DNA from: a virus
Strand: one strand, 5' to 3'
Length of the DNA stretch: 35,188 nt
IMG/VR virus record: IMGVR_UViG_3300025889_000427
Coordinates: 1-35,188 of that record
Numbering within the stretch: the first letter of the stretch is position 1; every line of letters starts with the position of its first letter. This document shows positions 23,757 to 29,574 of this stretch, one piece after another. The notes below the pieces were generated by a model, which was not told the origin of the DNA, did not search any database, and was given only the letters and a program-made list of their open reading frames with translations. Position numbers and translations under genes: made by a program.

Positions 23757-24103
23757 TGTGTAAGTTTCCCCTCTGCTCTATTGGATGCTTCAAGGCTGCG
23801 CCATACTTCAATTTTTGCTTCTGCTCCAACCATCCACCATCTTAAGTGTTCTGCAATTGCGACCGCTTCTTGCAATGCTTTTAAATGTTGAATGTAAGTT
23901 GGGTGCGAATACGCATAAGACATTTTTGCAGATTCAGTTTTATCTATGCATTCGCGCATCAATATTGCTTTCAAAGATTTTCTGTATTCCATCATGTAGG
24001 TTACATGGGCTTTTGCTTTTGCAAATGCTTCAGCGTTGTTCCGAATGTAATCCAATGCTTCAAATGGACTAATGTTTTCTTTTGTTGTTTTGTGTGTATC
24101 CAT
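23753..24103 (-). CDS. Conserved early phage protein, unknown function
   Basis: This 116-residue helical protein has the layout ALDYIRNNAEAFAKAKAHVTYMMEYRKSLKAILMREC...SYAYSHPTYIQHLKALQEAVAIAEHLRWWMVGAEAKIEVWRSLEASNRAE, a recognisable conserved phage early protein without a known function. The pattern R-K-S-x-K-A-x-L-M and W-R-S-x-E-A-S-N-R is characteristic. It starts with AAAGGA upstream and overlaps both the zinc protein and the nuclease gene. A helical-bundle adaptor is likely; no catalytic motif is visible. Confidence 0.8.
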   Translation of the reverse strand: MDTHKTTKENISPFEALDYIRNNAEAFAKAKAHVTYMMEYRKSLKAILMRECIDKTESAKMSYAYSHPTYIQHLKALQEAVAIAEHLRWWMVGAEAKIEVWRSLEASNRAEGKLTQ

Positions 24104-24272
24104 CGCCGATCTTTCCTTTGCTTTTATAGATGCTAGGACTTTGTTTATCTACGCAACGCTGACATCGCCATGCGCGGCATGAATGTGGTTTTTTGTATCC
24201 TCCTTCCGCAGGCCTATGTTGTTGGCATGTAGTACAGAATCGTTCATTCTTTGACAAAAACTCCTTCAGCAT
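24069..24272 (-). CDS. Small zinc-ribbon-like protein
   Basis: This protein (67 residues from the ATG at 24272) contains ERFCTTCQQHRPAEGGYKKPHSCRAWRCQRCVDKQ, with two C-x-x-C pairs and a further Cys, which fits a zinc ribbon. It is nested between the MazG-like gene, which it overlaps by 29 bases, and the next gene. The first eleven residues may be absent, because a TTG at 24257 sits closer to an AAGGAG. It may be a DNA- or RNA-binding cofactor. The Cys pattern makes it credible despite the size. Confidence 0.65.
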   Translation of the reverse strand: MLKEFLSKNERFCTTCQQHRPAEGGYKKPHSCRAWRCQRCVDKQSPSIYKSKGKIGDGYTQNNKRKH

Positions 24273-24546
24273 TTAAGTATCCTTTTCTATCTTTGATTTC
24301 TTCATAAGCTGATTTTAAACATCGAGTCAAATCCAAGTCTTCAATAGCAGCAACATTGATAAGGCATACAAGAACGTCCCCAATTCCATCAATAATTCCG
24401 TCACGGTTTCGCTTGGTAATTGCATCTGCTAATTCTCCCATTTCAGAAAATGCTTTAAGCAATTGTGTTTTGCTGTCGCTGTTTTCAATAATGCCTCTTG
24501 CTTCAGACCAACGAATGACATCTAATTCAATTATGTTCCAAGTCAT
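24244..24546 (-). CDS. MazG-like nucleotide pyrophosphohydrolase
   Basis: This 100-residue protein is a small all-alpha NTP pyrophosphatase-like protein. It has LLKAFSEMGELADAITKRNRDGIIDGIGDVLVCLINVA (about residues 29-66), where E-M-G-E-L-x-D and D-x-I-G-D-V-L-V are the metal-binding E-x-x-E and D-x-x-D elements of MazG. It lies inside the replication operon, overlapping the P-like gene by 20 bases, and has a good ribosome binding site (AAAGGA). A role in nucleotide pool control or ppGpp modulation during infection is inferred from family knowledge. Confidence 0.87.
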   Translation of the reverse strand: MTWNIIELDVIRWSEARGIIENSDSKTQLLKAFSEMGELADAITKRNRDGIIDGIGDVLVCLINVAAIEDLDLTRCLKSAYEEIKDRKGYLNAEGVFVKE

Positions 24547-24940
24547 TTATATTCCTTTGCTTTAAAGTTGATAATAATTCTGCTAAACGTTTTTTGTTTT
24601 CTTCGATCTTTTCTTTGCTTTCTGTATAACCAAGAGCCAAAGTATTTTCTGGAACATGATTCAAGCGTAGCATTTCACAAAATGCAGGCAGCGATGGCGG
24701 GTCAGCGGGCAAGTTTTCCAAGGTGCGCTTAATTGTTTCGGGATATTGTGACCAACCTGCTAATTTTTTTGACCAATGATCCATGGCATTTACCACGCCA
24801 GCATCCGTTCCGTCAGGTAATACTTGTCCAGTTTTCCACATATTTAAAAATCGAGTTCCATAATGGCCTTGCATTGTGGCAAAGATTTTTTGAATCCACC
24901 CCGCTGGCAAAGCACGATCAGATGTCAATGATGTTTGCAT
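24527..24940 (-). CDS. Replication protein P-like, putative helicase loader
   Basis: This 137-residue protein (from M at 24940, which has AAAGGA six bases upstream) resembles lambda P-type helicase loaders. It has PAGWIQKIFATMQGHYGTRFLNMW, a helix with VVNAMDHWSKKLAGWSQYPETIKRTLENLPADPPSLPAFCEMLR, in which P-x-D-P-P-S-L-P-A-F-x-E-M-x-R is the typical ending of the conserved region. It overlaps the DUF1376 initiator gene by 23 bases, paralleling the O-P pair. Longer in-frame starts (24982, 24970) lack a good ribosome binding site. The name rests on motif pattern and position. Confidence 0.75.
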   Translation of the reverse strand: MQTSLTSDRALPAGWIQKIFATMQGHYGTRFLNMWKTGQVLPDGTDAGVVNAMDHWSKKLAGWSQYPETIKRTLENLPADPPSLPAFCEMLRLNHVPENTLALGYTESKEKIEENKKRLAELLSTLKQRNINDLEHN

Positions 24941-25613
24941 TGATATTCCTTTCATCGCCAAAAATAGATCGAGCAGCGGCAATGTTTTTGTCTTGATATG
25001 CAGGTGGTTTATTTCTTAAATGCTCAACAATCCAATCAGCTTTAAACCCAACCCATCCGCGCTCACAGCAAATGCGAATTGCATCCTCCAATGGAATGCT
25101 GGCTTTGTTTGCTTCCCTAATTAAGCCCTTGATTGCTGTTTCAGTAATGGCGGCTTTCTTTGATTTCCGAAGCGTTACAAAATCTTGCCAAACAGAATCG
25201 CTGACTCCTTCAGGAGTGACAACTATATGTTTTTTATTATGGTTATTGGTTATTGGTTTATGGTTTATGGTTTGCATTGGGGTTGCATTAGAGTGGTTAT
25301 TACCTCCCCATCGTTTTTGAGCGCCTCGCTTACCTGCTTCACCGTATGCGCGATACTTTGCGATTTCTTCATCAGCGCGAGAATTGACCCATCCATCATC
25401 GGTAAGTCTAAAAAAACATTCCAGTACAAACTGCACTTCAGTAGCATAATCACGCATGCCAATCTGCCTTGCGACTGTTTCTACTTCAGTAAGTAATGGT
25501 TTTTCGTGTAGATAATATTCATCTAGTAGTCGCCTGTACGCAAGATCCTCCATTAAAGACAGGTTGCGCGTATGACTAGCGTAATCACCAATGTGAAATT
25601 GAAAATAATTCAT
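24918..25613 (-). CDS. DUF1376 replication protein, O-like initiator
   Basis: This 231-residue protein probably acts in replication initiation. The N-terminal MNYFQFHIGDYASHTRNLSLMEDLAYRRLLDEYYLHEKPL is the DUF1376 signature, which is often found in lambda O-like initiators. Residues about 95-115 carry a basic linker (EAGKRGAQKRWGG). The C-terminal half (VWQDFVTLRKSKKAAITETAIKGLIREANKASIPLEDAIRICCERGW) is a helical domain seen in phage DnaD/O-like proteins. It is preceded by a CACGAAAGGA box. It overlaps the helicase loader gene. Confidence 0.9.
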   Translation of the reverse strand: MNYFQFHIGDYASHTRNLSLMEDLAYRRLLDEYYLHEKPLLTEVETVARQIGMRDYATEVQFVLECFFRLTDDGWVNSRADEEIAKYRAYGEAGKRGAQKRWGGNNHSNATPMQTINHKPITNNHNKKHIVVTPEGVSDSVWQDFVTLRKSKKAAITETAIKGLIREANKASIPLEDAIRICCERGWVGFKADWIVEHLRNKPPAYQDKNIAAARSIFGDERNINANIIDI

Positions 25614-25732
25614 GACATCCTTTCGTGAATGTAGCGATAAGTATTATGCGCGAGCATATTTTAAAAAAGAAAAAGTCATTTGTACACCCGTAAATTTTGA
25701 TTTTTTTGCGAGATTAAAAGTATCTAATTTAC
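25614..25732 (-). promoter_or_regulatory. Leader between rusA and the replication genes
   Basis: This 119-base gap, read on the minus strand, is AT-rich and holds ATAATACT (positions 25640-25647 on the complementary strand) and the ribosome binding box TCACGAAAGG at 25619-25628. The ATAATACT element recurs near other early genes and resembles a -10 region, but there is no clear -35 element here. It may be an internal promoter for the replication genes or simply the mRNA leader. Confidence 0.35.
25619..25628 (-). promoter_or_regulatory. Conserved ribosome binding box TCACGAAAGG before the DUF1376 gene
   Basis: Minus-strand TCACGAAAGG five bases before the ATG at 25613. The AAAGGA core is the Shine-Dalgarno; the TCACG extension is shared with four other early-gene start regions and is not needed for ribosome binding. 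Confidence 0.7.
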
Positions 25733-26101
25733 TTAGGAATCAAAATGAATATTTTGAATTGTTACAATACATTTGCCTTTTTTAAACAGTTCCTTGCGAA
25801 CTATATGTAAAGAGTCAATTTGACTATCGTCATCAAAAATACCTGCTTGGCACAAAGAATCTAACAAACTTTTTATTCCATTATCTATGTCACGTTTTCT
25901 ACGATCAGGAGGATATAGTTCAATATGAACCTCTAATCTAGCTGCGCCAAATCCCAATTGTTGTAATTGTTTGTAAGCAACTAAACAGTTTGCTTTGAAC
26001 TCTCTTGCTTTAATAGTAAGAAAACGATGCGATCCTTTAAATCCCCAATAAGAATTTACAGAGGGCGGGTAAGGCAAAATTAATTTCATTTTTTTTGTCA
26101 T
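25733..26101 (-). CDS. rusA: RusA-type Holliday junction resolvase
   Basis: This 122-residue protein probably cuts Holliday junctions. The family pattern is clear: ILPYPPSVNSYW near the start, then YPPDRRKRDIDNGIKSLLDSLCQAGIFDDDSQIDSL (about residues 63-97), with D71, D73 and the D90-D92 cluster as the metal-binding acids and K77 nearby. This is the standard RusA length. It is the first gene of the minus operon, divergent from the ERF gene; its two possible starts (ATG at 26101 and at 26089) both lack a Shine-Dalgarno, so translation may be poor or leaderless-like. Confidence 0.95.
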   Translation of the reverse strand: MTKKMKLILPYPPSVNSYWGFKGSHRFLTIKAREFKANCLVAYKQLQQLGFGAARLEVHIELYPPDRRKRDIDNGIKSLLDSLCQAGIFDDDSQIDSLHIVRKELFKKGKCIVTIQNIHFDS

Positions 26102-26118
26102 AGATTGATTAATTTAAA

Positions 26119-26146
26119 GTTATAATACTATTGAGTATTTGCTCAA
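26119..26146. promoter_or_regulatory. Divergent promoter with palindrome between rusA and ERF
   Basis: The plus strand holds TATAAT at 26121-26126 for the ERF gene (no good -35 at 17 bases; TTGTCA is 20 bases upstream). On the minus strand, TTGAGC (26146-26141) and TATAAC (26124-26119) are separated by 16 bases and face rusA. Between them TTGAG / CTCAA (26131-26135 and 26142-26146) form a six-base-spaced palindrome that could be an operator. The two -10 elements overlap, so one complex may exclude the other. Confidence 0.45.
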
Positions 26147-26153
26147 ATAATTT

Positions 26154-26163
26154 TCACGAAAGG
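26154..26163 (+). promoter_or_regulatory. Conserved ribosome binding box TCACGAAAGG before the ERF gene
   Basis: TCACGAAAGG lies six bases before the ATG at 26170. It decides this start over the in-frame TTG at 26131. Confidence 0.75.
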
Positions 26164-26169
26164 TTAATT

Positions 26170-26727
26170 ATGATTACATCTGAATCAATTAAACATATTG
26201 CGCCCGCATTATTAACAGCGCAGCGCAATATTACTTTTGCTGCCAAGACAGCCAAAAACCCACACTTCAAAAACAATTACGCTGACCTGCCATCGGTCAT
26301 TGATGCAGTCAAGGACGCATTGAACGATGCTGGCATTGTGTTTATCCAAACGCCAACGCCAAGCGAGGATGGACGTTTGCATCTTGTCACGCGAATGATT
26401 CATGAATCAGGCGAATGGATAGAGGATATTGCAGTATGCGCTATGCCAAAGCAAGACGCGCAAGGTTTTGGTAGTGCTATGACATATCTTCGCAGGTATA
26501 GCCTTGCAGCATTTTGTGGGTTATATCAAGCAGACGATGATGGAGAAGCAGCACGATACGATACCGAACCATACGCCAAGCAGTTACGCGCTGCTGATAC
26601 GATGGACGCGCTAAAAGAATTGTGGATGGACATTATGCGCGACCAAAAGGTCATGGGTGACAAGCAAGCGTTGCGTATATTTGAAGCAGAAAAAGACAAG
26701 CGCAAAAAAGAATTGGAGGCGCAATGA
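26170..26727 (+). CDS. erf: ERF-family single-strand annealing recombinase
   Basis: This 185-residue protein probably anneals complementary single strands. Typical ERF features are LTAQRNITFAAKTAKNPHFKNNYADLPSVIDAVKDALNDAGIVFIQTP (K-N-P-H-F-x-x-x-Y-A-D-L), then DGRLHLVTRMIHESGEWIE and the MPKQDAQGFGSAMTYLRRYSLAAFCGLYQADDDGE segment with the G-S-A-x-T-Y-x-R-R-Y-x-L motif. The C-terminal part is a short helix. It is the first gene of the plus early cluster and shares the operon with an exonuclease and SSB, a common recombination set. Confidence 0.95.
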   Translation: MITSESIKHIAPALLTAQRNITFAAKTAKNPHFKNNYADLPSVIDAVKDALNDAGIVFIQTPTPSEDGRLHLVTRMIHESGEWIEDIAVCAMPKQDAQGFGSAMTYLRRYSLAAFCGLYQADDDGEAARYDTEPYAKQLRAADTMDALKELWMDIMRDQKVMGDKQALRIFEAEKDKRKKELEAQ

Positions 26728-27008
26728 CTATCACCCTCCGCGCCCGAATCGCCCAGCCTGAACCGGAGCCGGTGGCGTGGGCGTGGGAAGTAAACAGCGG
26801 TGCAGGATACTACACCAGAGGTGTAGGGTTTGATAAGACAGACATCCCATTTGCAAAACACATTCCGCTTTATATCGCCCCACCACAGCGCGAATGGCAA
26901 GGGCTGACGGATGAGGAAATTGAACAAATTGTCGATGAGTATTGGGAGGATCTTTTGATGTTTGCCGAGGCCATCGAAGCCAAGCTAAAGGAAAAAAATT
27001 ATGATTAA
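26724..27008 (+). CDS. Conserved phage protein of unknown function
   Basis: This 94-residue protein has the layout ...PEPVAWAWEVNSGAGYYTRGV...HIPLYIAPPQREWQGLTDEEIEQIVDEYWEDLLMF. The P-L-Y-x-x-P-P-Q-R-E-W-Q-G-L-T-D-E-E-I motif is seen in many small phage early proteins and its role is unknown. Base composition at the 5' end (26730-26790) is clearly GC-richer than in its neighbours, suggesting a separate origin. It overlaps the ERF gene by ATGA. Confidence 0.75.
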   Translation: MTITLRARIAQPEPEPVAWAWEVNSGAGYYTRGVGFDKTDIPFAKHIPLYIAPPQREWQGLTDEEIEQIVDEYWEDLLMFAEAIEAKLKEKNYD

Positions 27009-27312
27009 CAAATTGTGTGCAAAAATTCTATCGCCAATGCAAGTTATGTTGTTGCAAGAAGCGGCATTAAGTCCAACAGAAAATAGATCAAAACAAATTA
27101 ATAAAGTTATAGAATCAATTAAAAAACAAAGTCCTGAAAAATTTTTCCACGATACTCCGGAACAAATTGATCCTGCAATGCGTGAAAGAATTTTTTATGA
27201 TGAGCCGATAGGATTTAAAAGTCCAATTTATAAATATTGTGTTCAAAAATATTTGGGTACGGATCAACTCAAAGAATTTAAACGACGCGACAAAATACTA
27301 TTGAAAAAATAA
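27001..27312 (+). CDS. Hypothetical basic protein
   Basis: This 103-residue protein is not recognised. It is Lys-rich and helical, with NRSKQINKVIESIKKQSPEKFFHDTPEQIDPAMRERIFYDEPIGFKSPIYKYCVQKYL. It overlaps the preceding gene by eight bases and precedes the exonuclease gene by nine bases, so it is part of the recombination operon. Codon use is AT-rich like the surrounding genes and unlike its predecessor. No catalytic motif is visible. Confidence 0.65.
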   Translation: MINKLCAKILSPMQVMLLQEAALSPTENRSKQINKVIESIKKQSPEKFFHDTPEQIDPAMRERIFYDEPIGFKSPIYKYCVQKYLGTDQLKEFKRRDKILLKK

Positions 27313-27321
27313 GAGGCAATC

Positions 27322-27945
27322 ATGGATACCAAATTATTGGAACAAGGAACAGACGAATGGAAGATGGCGCGTCTTGGTCATGTATCTGCAAGCAACATTG
27401 CAGCCGTCATGAGCAAAGGCAAAGACAATTCAGAATCCACAATCAGGCGCAACTATAAAATCAAATTAGTTGCCGAGCGCATGACAGGCAAGCCGCAGGA
27501 GTCATACAAAAATGCGGCAATGGAATGGGGAAATGAGCAGGAACCCTTTGCTCGAATGGCATATGAAGCATTGACAGGAACGCTAGTTGATAAAACAGGC
27601 TTTTGGAAACATGAAACAAAAGAATGGATAGGGGTATCGCCCGATGGTTTAGTTGGCGATGATGGTTTGATAGAAATCAAGTGCCCAAATACTACAACGC
27701 ATTTGGAATATATTTTCGATGATGTAACGCCATCGGAATATAGAAAGCAAATCCAAATGCAATTGTGGGTTACAGGTAGAGCGTGGTGCGACTTTGTTAG
27801 TTATGATCCGCGTTTGCCTGTGAATAATCAATTATTTATCAAGCGAAATATGCGCGATAACAAATTGATAGCTTTAATGCAGGAAGATGTAGATGTATTT
27901 TTAAAAGAGATAGACGCAATCATCAATAAATTGAAAGGAATGTAA
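27322..27945 (+). CDS. YqaJ-type (lambda exonuclease-like) viral recombinase
   Basis: This 207-residue protein probably resects DNA ends to feed the annealing protein. It has the YqaJ start QGTDEWKMARLGHVSASNIAAVMSKG, E74 in WGNEQEPFAR, and the catalytic block GVSPDGLVGDDGLIEIKCP, where D108, E118 and K120 are the PD-(D/E)XK metal-binding and catalytic residues. YRKQIQMQLWVTGRAWCDFVSYDP matches the conserved Q-x-Q-x-W region. Ribosome binding site AAGAGG is upstream. With ERF and SSB it forms a complete recombination module. Confidence 0.95.
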   Translation: MDTKLLEQGTDEWKMARLGHVSASNIAAVMSKGKDNSESTIRRNYKIKLVAERMTGKPQESYKNAAMEWGNEQEPFARMAYEALTGTLVDKTGFWKHETKEWIGVSPDGLVGDDGLIEIKCPNTTTHLEYIFDDVTPSEYRKQIQMQLWVTGRAWCDFVSYDPRLPVNNQLFIKRNMRDNKLIALMQEDVDVFLKEIDAIINKLKGM

Positions 27946-27947
27946 TC

Positions 27948-28238
27948 ATGGATGACCCAATTCAAAGCAGCATTCAATATTTGATAGAAACTGGATGGAC
28001 TGAGGAACAGGCGAAAAATTTAATCAAAGCGATTAATGACCCATCAGCAGAAAGATTATGGGAAATTGCTCCCAAGTGGATTGAGCATTGTGGCGAAACC
28101 AAATTTTATGTAACCGGGATGCTTGATTCGGTTGCGATGGGTTTGGTAAGTGTTTCAATGAACGAAGAAGGCGAATGGATGTTTGCTTTGAATGACAAAG
28201 GTTTGGGCGTTGGCAAAACATTGCAAGGAGGTATGTAA
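27948..28238 (+). CDS. Hypothetical acidic protein between exonuclease and SSB
   Basis: This 96-residue protein is not recognised. It is acidic and Trp-rich (ETGWTEEQAKNLIKAINDPSAERLWEIAPKWIEHCGETKF) and has a UBA-like helical start. It lies two bases after the exonuclease and two bases before the SSB gene, so it is surely co-expressed. The position inside the recombination set suggests an accessory factor, which is inference only. Confidence 0.65.
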   Translation: MDDPIQSSIQYLIETGWTEEQAKNLIKAINDPSAERLWEIAPKWIEHCGETKFYVTGMLDSVAMGLVSVSMNEEGEWMFALNDKGLGVGKTLQGGM

Positions 28239-28240
28239 TT

Positions 28241-28654
28241 ATGGCATCAATAAATAAATTCATTGGCATTGGTAATGTAGGCAAAGACCCTGAAGTTAGA
28301 GTCACGCAATCTGGAGACGTGGTAGTCAATATGTCCATTGCCATTACAGAAAAGTACAAGGCAAAGGATGGCACTCAAAAAGAAGTGACCGAATGGGTGC
28401 GTCTTGTTTTCTTTGGCAAGCTGGCTGAGATCGTGCAGCAATACATTACCAAAGGGATGCAGATTTACGTTGAAGGTAAATTGAAAACAGAAAAGTATGA
28501 CAAGGATGGTCAAACGCATTATGTGACCAAAGTTGTTGGCGAGAAAATGCAAATGCTTGGAAGCAAAAGCGATAAACCAAGAGCAGAAACAAAACAGTCT
28601 ATGCCGCAACCTTCAGAATTTGATATTCCGCTTGACGATGATATTCCATTCTAG
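28241..28654 (+). CDS. ssb: Single-stranded DNA-binding protein
   Basis: This 137-residue protein probably coats single-stranded DNA. It has the OB-fold signature INKFIGIGNVGKDPEVRVTQSGDVVVNMSIAITEKYKAKDGTQKEVTEWVRLVFFGKLAEIVQQYITKGMQIYVEGKLKTEKYDKDGQTHYVTKVV (residues 5-100), a short linker and an acidic tip ending DIPLDDDIPF, the site used to contact replication partners. The family length is normal. It is the last gene of its operon; a structured non-coding region follows. Confidence 0.97.
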   Translation: MASINKFIGIGNVGKDPEVRVTQSGDVVVNMSIAITEKYKAKDGTQKEVTEWVRLVFFGKLAEIVQQYITKGMQIYVEGKLKTEKYDKDGQTHYVTKVVGEKMQMLGSKSDKPRAETKQSMPQPSEFDIPLDDDIPF

Positions 28655-28691
28655 TTAATATCAACTGGCAACTTTCCTTCGGCTGTTCTTC

Positions 28692-28767
28692 GGAGGCGAC
28701 AATAGTTCTCGGCACAACTGAAAACTGCCGCAGGCTCCCTCCTGCTCCTTTCGTGATTGTCGCCTCC
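28692..28767 (+). ncRNA. Candidate structured RNA with three-way junction, complementary to early ribosome binding boxes
   Basis: A 12-base-pair stem pairs GGAGGCGACAAT (28692-28703) with ATTGTCGCCTCC (28756-28767). Inside it, AGTT/AACT (28704-28707 with 28716-28719) and GCAGG/CCTGC (28730-28734 with 28741-28745) make two hairpins. The segment 28746-28755 is left unpaired and, with its flanking bases (28745-28756, CTCCTTTCGTGA), is the exact complement of TCACGAAAGGAG. A T-rich run (TTTTCCTGTTTTTT, 28771-28784) follows, as at an RNA end. No coding frame is credible here. It is an alternative that this is only a terminator-like hairpin after ssb. Confidence 0.5.
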
Positions 28768-28932
28768 TCCTTTTCCTGTTTTTTGCGTGACTAAGCACGC
28801 TAAATCATGTTTAAATTGTTATTAAAATGTTAATAAAAAAAGTTTATTAAATAAATTTGAGTCTGTGTAATAATACTTATGTAGTACATATAAGTTATTT
28901 TTTTGATAATACTCTCACGAAAGGGGATCATC
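28768..28932 (+). promoter_or_regulatory. AT-rich leader with inverted repeat before the second early gene cluster
   Basis: The stretch contains a five-base-pair hairpin (GCGTG/CACGC, 28785-28800), an AT-only inverted repeat TTAATAAA/TTTATTAA (28830-28837 with 28843-28850), and two copies of ATAATACT (28870-28877 and 28906-28913). No clean -35/-10 pair is found, though the AT-rich tract could act as an UP element or origin-like unwinding region. It ends in the ribosome binding box TCACGAAAGG. Confidence 0.4.
28915..28924 (+). promoter_or_regulatory. Conserved ribosome binding box TCACGAAAGG
   Basis: TCACGAAAGGGG begins 18 bases before the ATG at 28933 and decides that start over the in-frame GTG/ATG at 28903. 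Confidence 0.7.
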
Positions 28933-29124
28933 ATGTTACAAGCACAAATTCGCAATACCATTCGCGGTGAATTCATCAAGCGCAATGAAGCGGCAAAGAC
29001 CGTTTACATTCGTGGCGAATATATCCGCGAGAAAAAAGCGTTTGAATGTCGTTCGTTTGATGACATCAATAAATTCATTTACATCAAAGCAGATAAAACC
29101 GTTTTTGTTGATTTCGAATTTTAA
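28933..29124 (+). CDS. Small basic early protein, unknown
   Basis: This 63-residue protein (MLQAQIRNTIRGEFIKRNEAAKTVYIRGEYIREKKAFECRSFDDINKFIYIKADKTVFVDFEF) is not recognised. It has an alternating strand pattern and two repeats of a R-G-E-[FY]-I-[KR] unit (RGEFIKR and RGEYIRE). It starts after a TCACGAAAGG box and is followed by the 101-residue gene after 10 bases. The regular beta pattern suggests a small folded domain. Confidence 0.7.
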   Translation: MLQAQIRNTIRGEFIKRNEAAKTVYIRGEYIREKKAFECRSFDDINKFIYIKADKTVFVDFEF

Positions 29125-29134
29125 GGAGAACGAC

Positions 29135-29440
29135 ATGCAGCAACCAATTTTAAAAGTTAACTACACGATCGATATGGAATGTGATTGGAGTGTTGATTAT
29201 GCTTACAAGGGTTATGGTTTTGCAATTAAACGTCCAGATGGAGGAACAGTTTGTACATTGCCTAATGGTTTACGATCTGAAGAAAAAGCGTTGGCGTATT
29301 TAGTAAGTGCCGCGCCTGACATGCTTAAATTGTTGGAAGCAATTTGGGGCAATGAAAAAGCAATGAAGCATATTCCATACGATCAAGCAGTTGAAATTGC
29401 AGAAGTAATTGCGAAAGCAAGAGGAGAATTTGATGCGTAA
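29135..29440 (+). CDS. Conserved small phage protein, unknown
   Basis: This 101-residue protein starts with QQPILKVNYTIDMECDWSVDYAYKGYGFAIKRPDGG and continues with EEKALAYLVSAAPDMLKLLEAIWGNEKAMKHIPYDQAVEIAEVIAKARGEF. The L-V-S-A-A-P-D-M-L-x-L-L-E segment followed by a helix is a recurrent module of short phage early proteins. The start at 29135 has AAGGAG seven bases upstream; a longer frame from 28967 overlaps the previous gene and is rejected. It overlaps the small membrane gene that follows by eight bases. Confidence 0.75.
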   Translation: MQQPILKVNYTIDMECDWSVDYAYKGYGFAIKRPDGGTVCTLPNGLRSEEKALAYLVSAAPDMLKLLEAIWGNEKAMKHIPYDQAVEIAEVIAKARGEFDA

Positions 29441-29573
29441 TTTTTTGGCGGCGTTTCTTTCCATTGCATTCGCAGCATGGCTCGGAGCCGTATTTGCGTT
29501 TGCAATGATGGACACCAATTTCACCGAATGGCTCGGTGAGTTTCAGCAGTACTACTTCACGAAAGGAGAATGA
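29433..29573 (+). CDS. Very small membrane protein
   Basis: This 46-residue reading frame has ribosome binding site GAGGAG (29421-29426) seven bases upstream of its ATG. The protein starts MRNFLAAFLSIAFAAW, followed by LGAVFAFAMM, so it has one hydrophobic helix of about 20 residues, then a polar tail ending in FTKGE. It overlaps the previous gene by eight bases, ends one base before the next ATG, and its last codons contain the next gene's TCACGAAAGGAG box. Coupling on both sides makes it credible despite its length. Role unknown. Confidence 0.7.
   Translation: MRNFLAAFLSIAFAAWLGAVFAFAMMDTNFTEWLGEFQQYYFTKGE
29557..29568 (+). promoter_or_regulatory. Conserved ribosome binding box TCACGAAAGGAG
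   Basis: Exact TCACGAAAGGAG six bases before the ATG at 29575, located inside the coding end of the 46-residue gene. It fixes the start of the MGLDMYL-type gene over an upstream in-frame ATG at 29536. Confidence 0.75.
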
Positions 29574-29574
29574 C

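Noticed and set aside
26526-26927. 133-codon minus-strand frame opposite the ERF end
   Set aside because: Spans the ERF/next-gene junction antisense, without ribosome binding site or recognisable domain.
28247-28609. 120-codon minus-strand frame opposite ssb
   Set aside because: Antisense to a clear SSB; Phe/Leu/His-rich product is typical of a shadow frame.
28660-28760. Minus-strand gene after the reversed TCACGAAAGGAG at 28745-28756
   Set aside because: No ATG follows at a useful distance on the minus strand and no frame is open; a plus-strand RNA element explains the site better.
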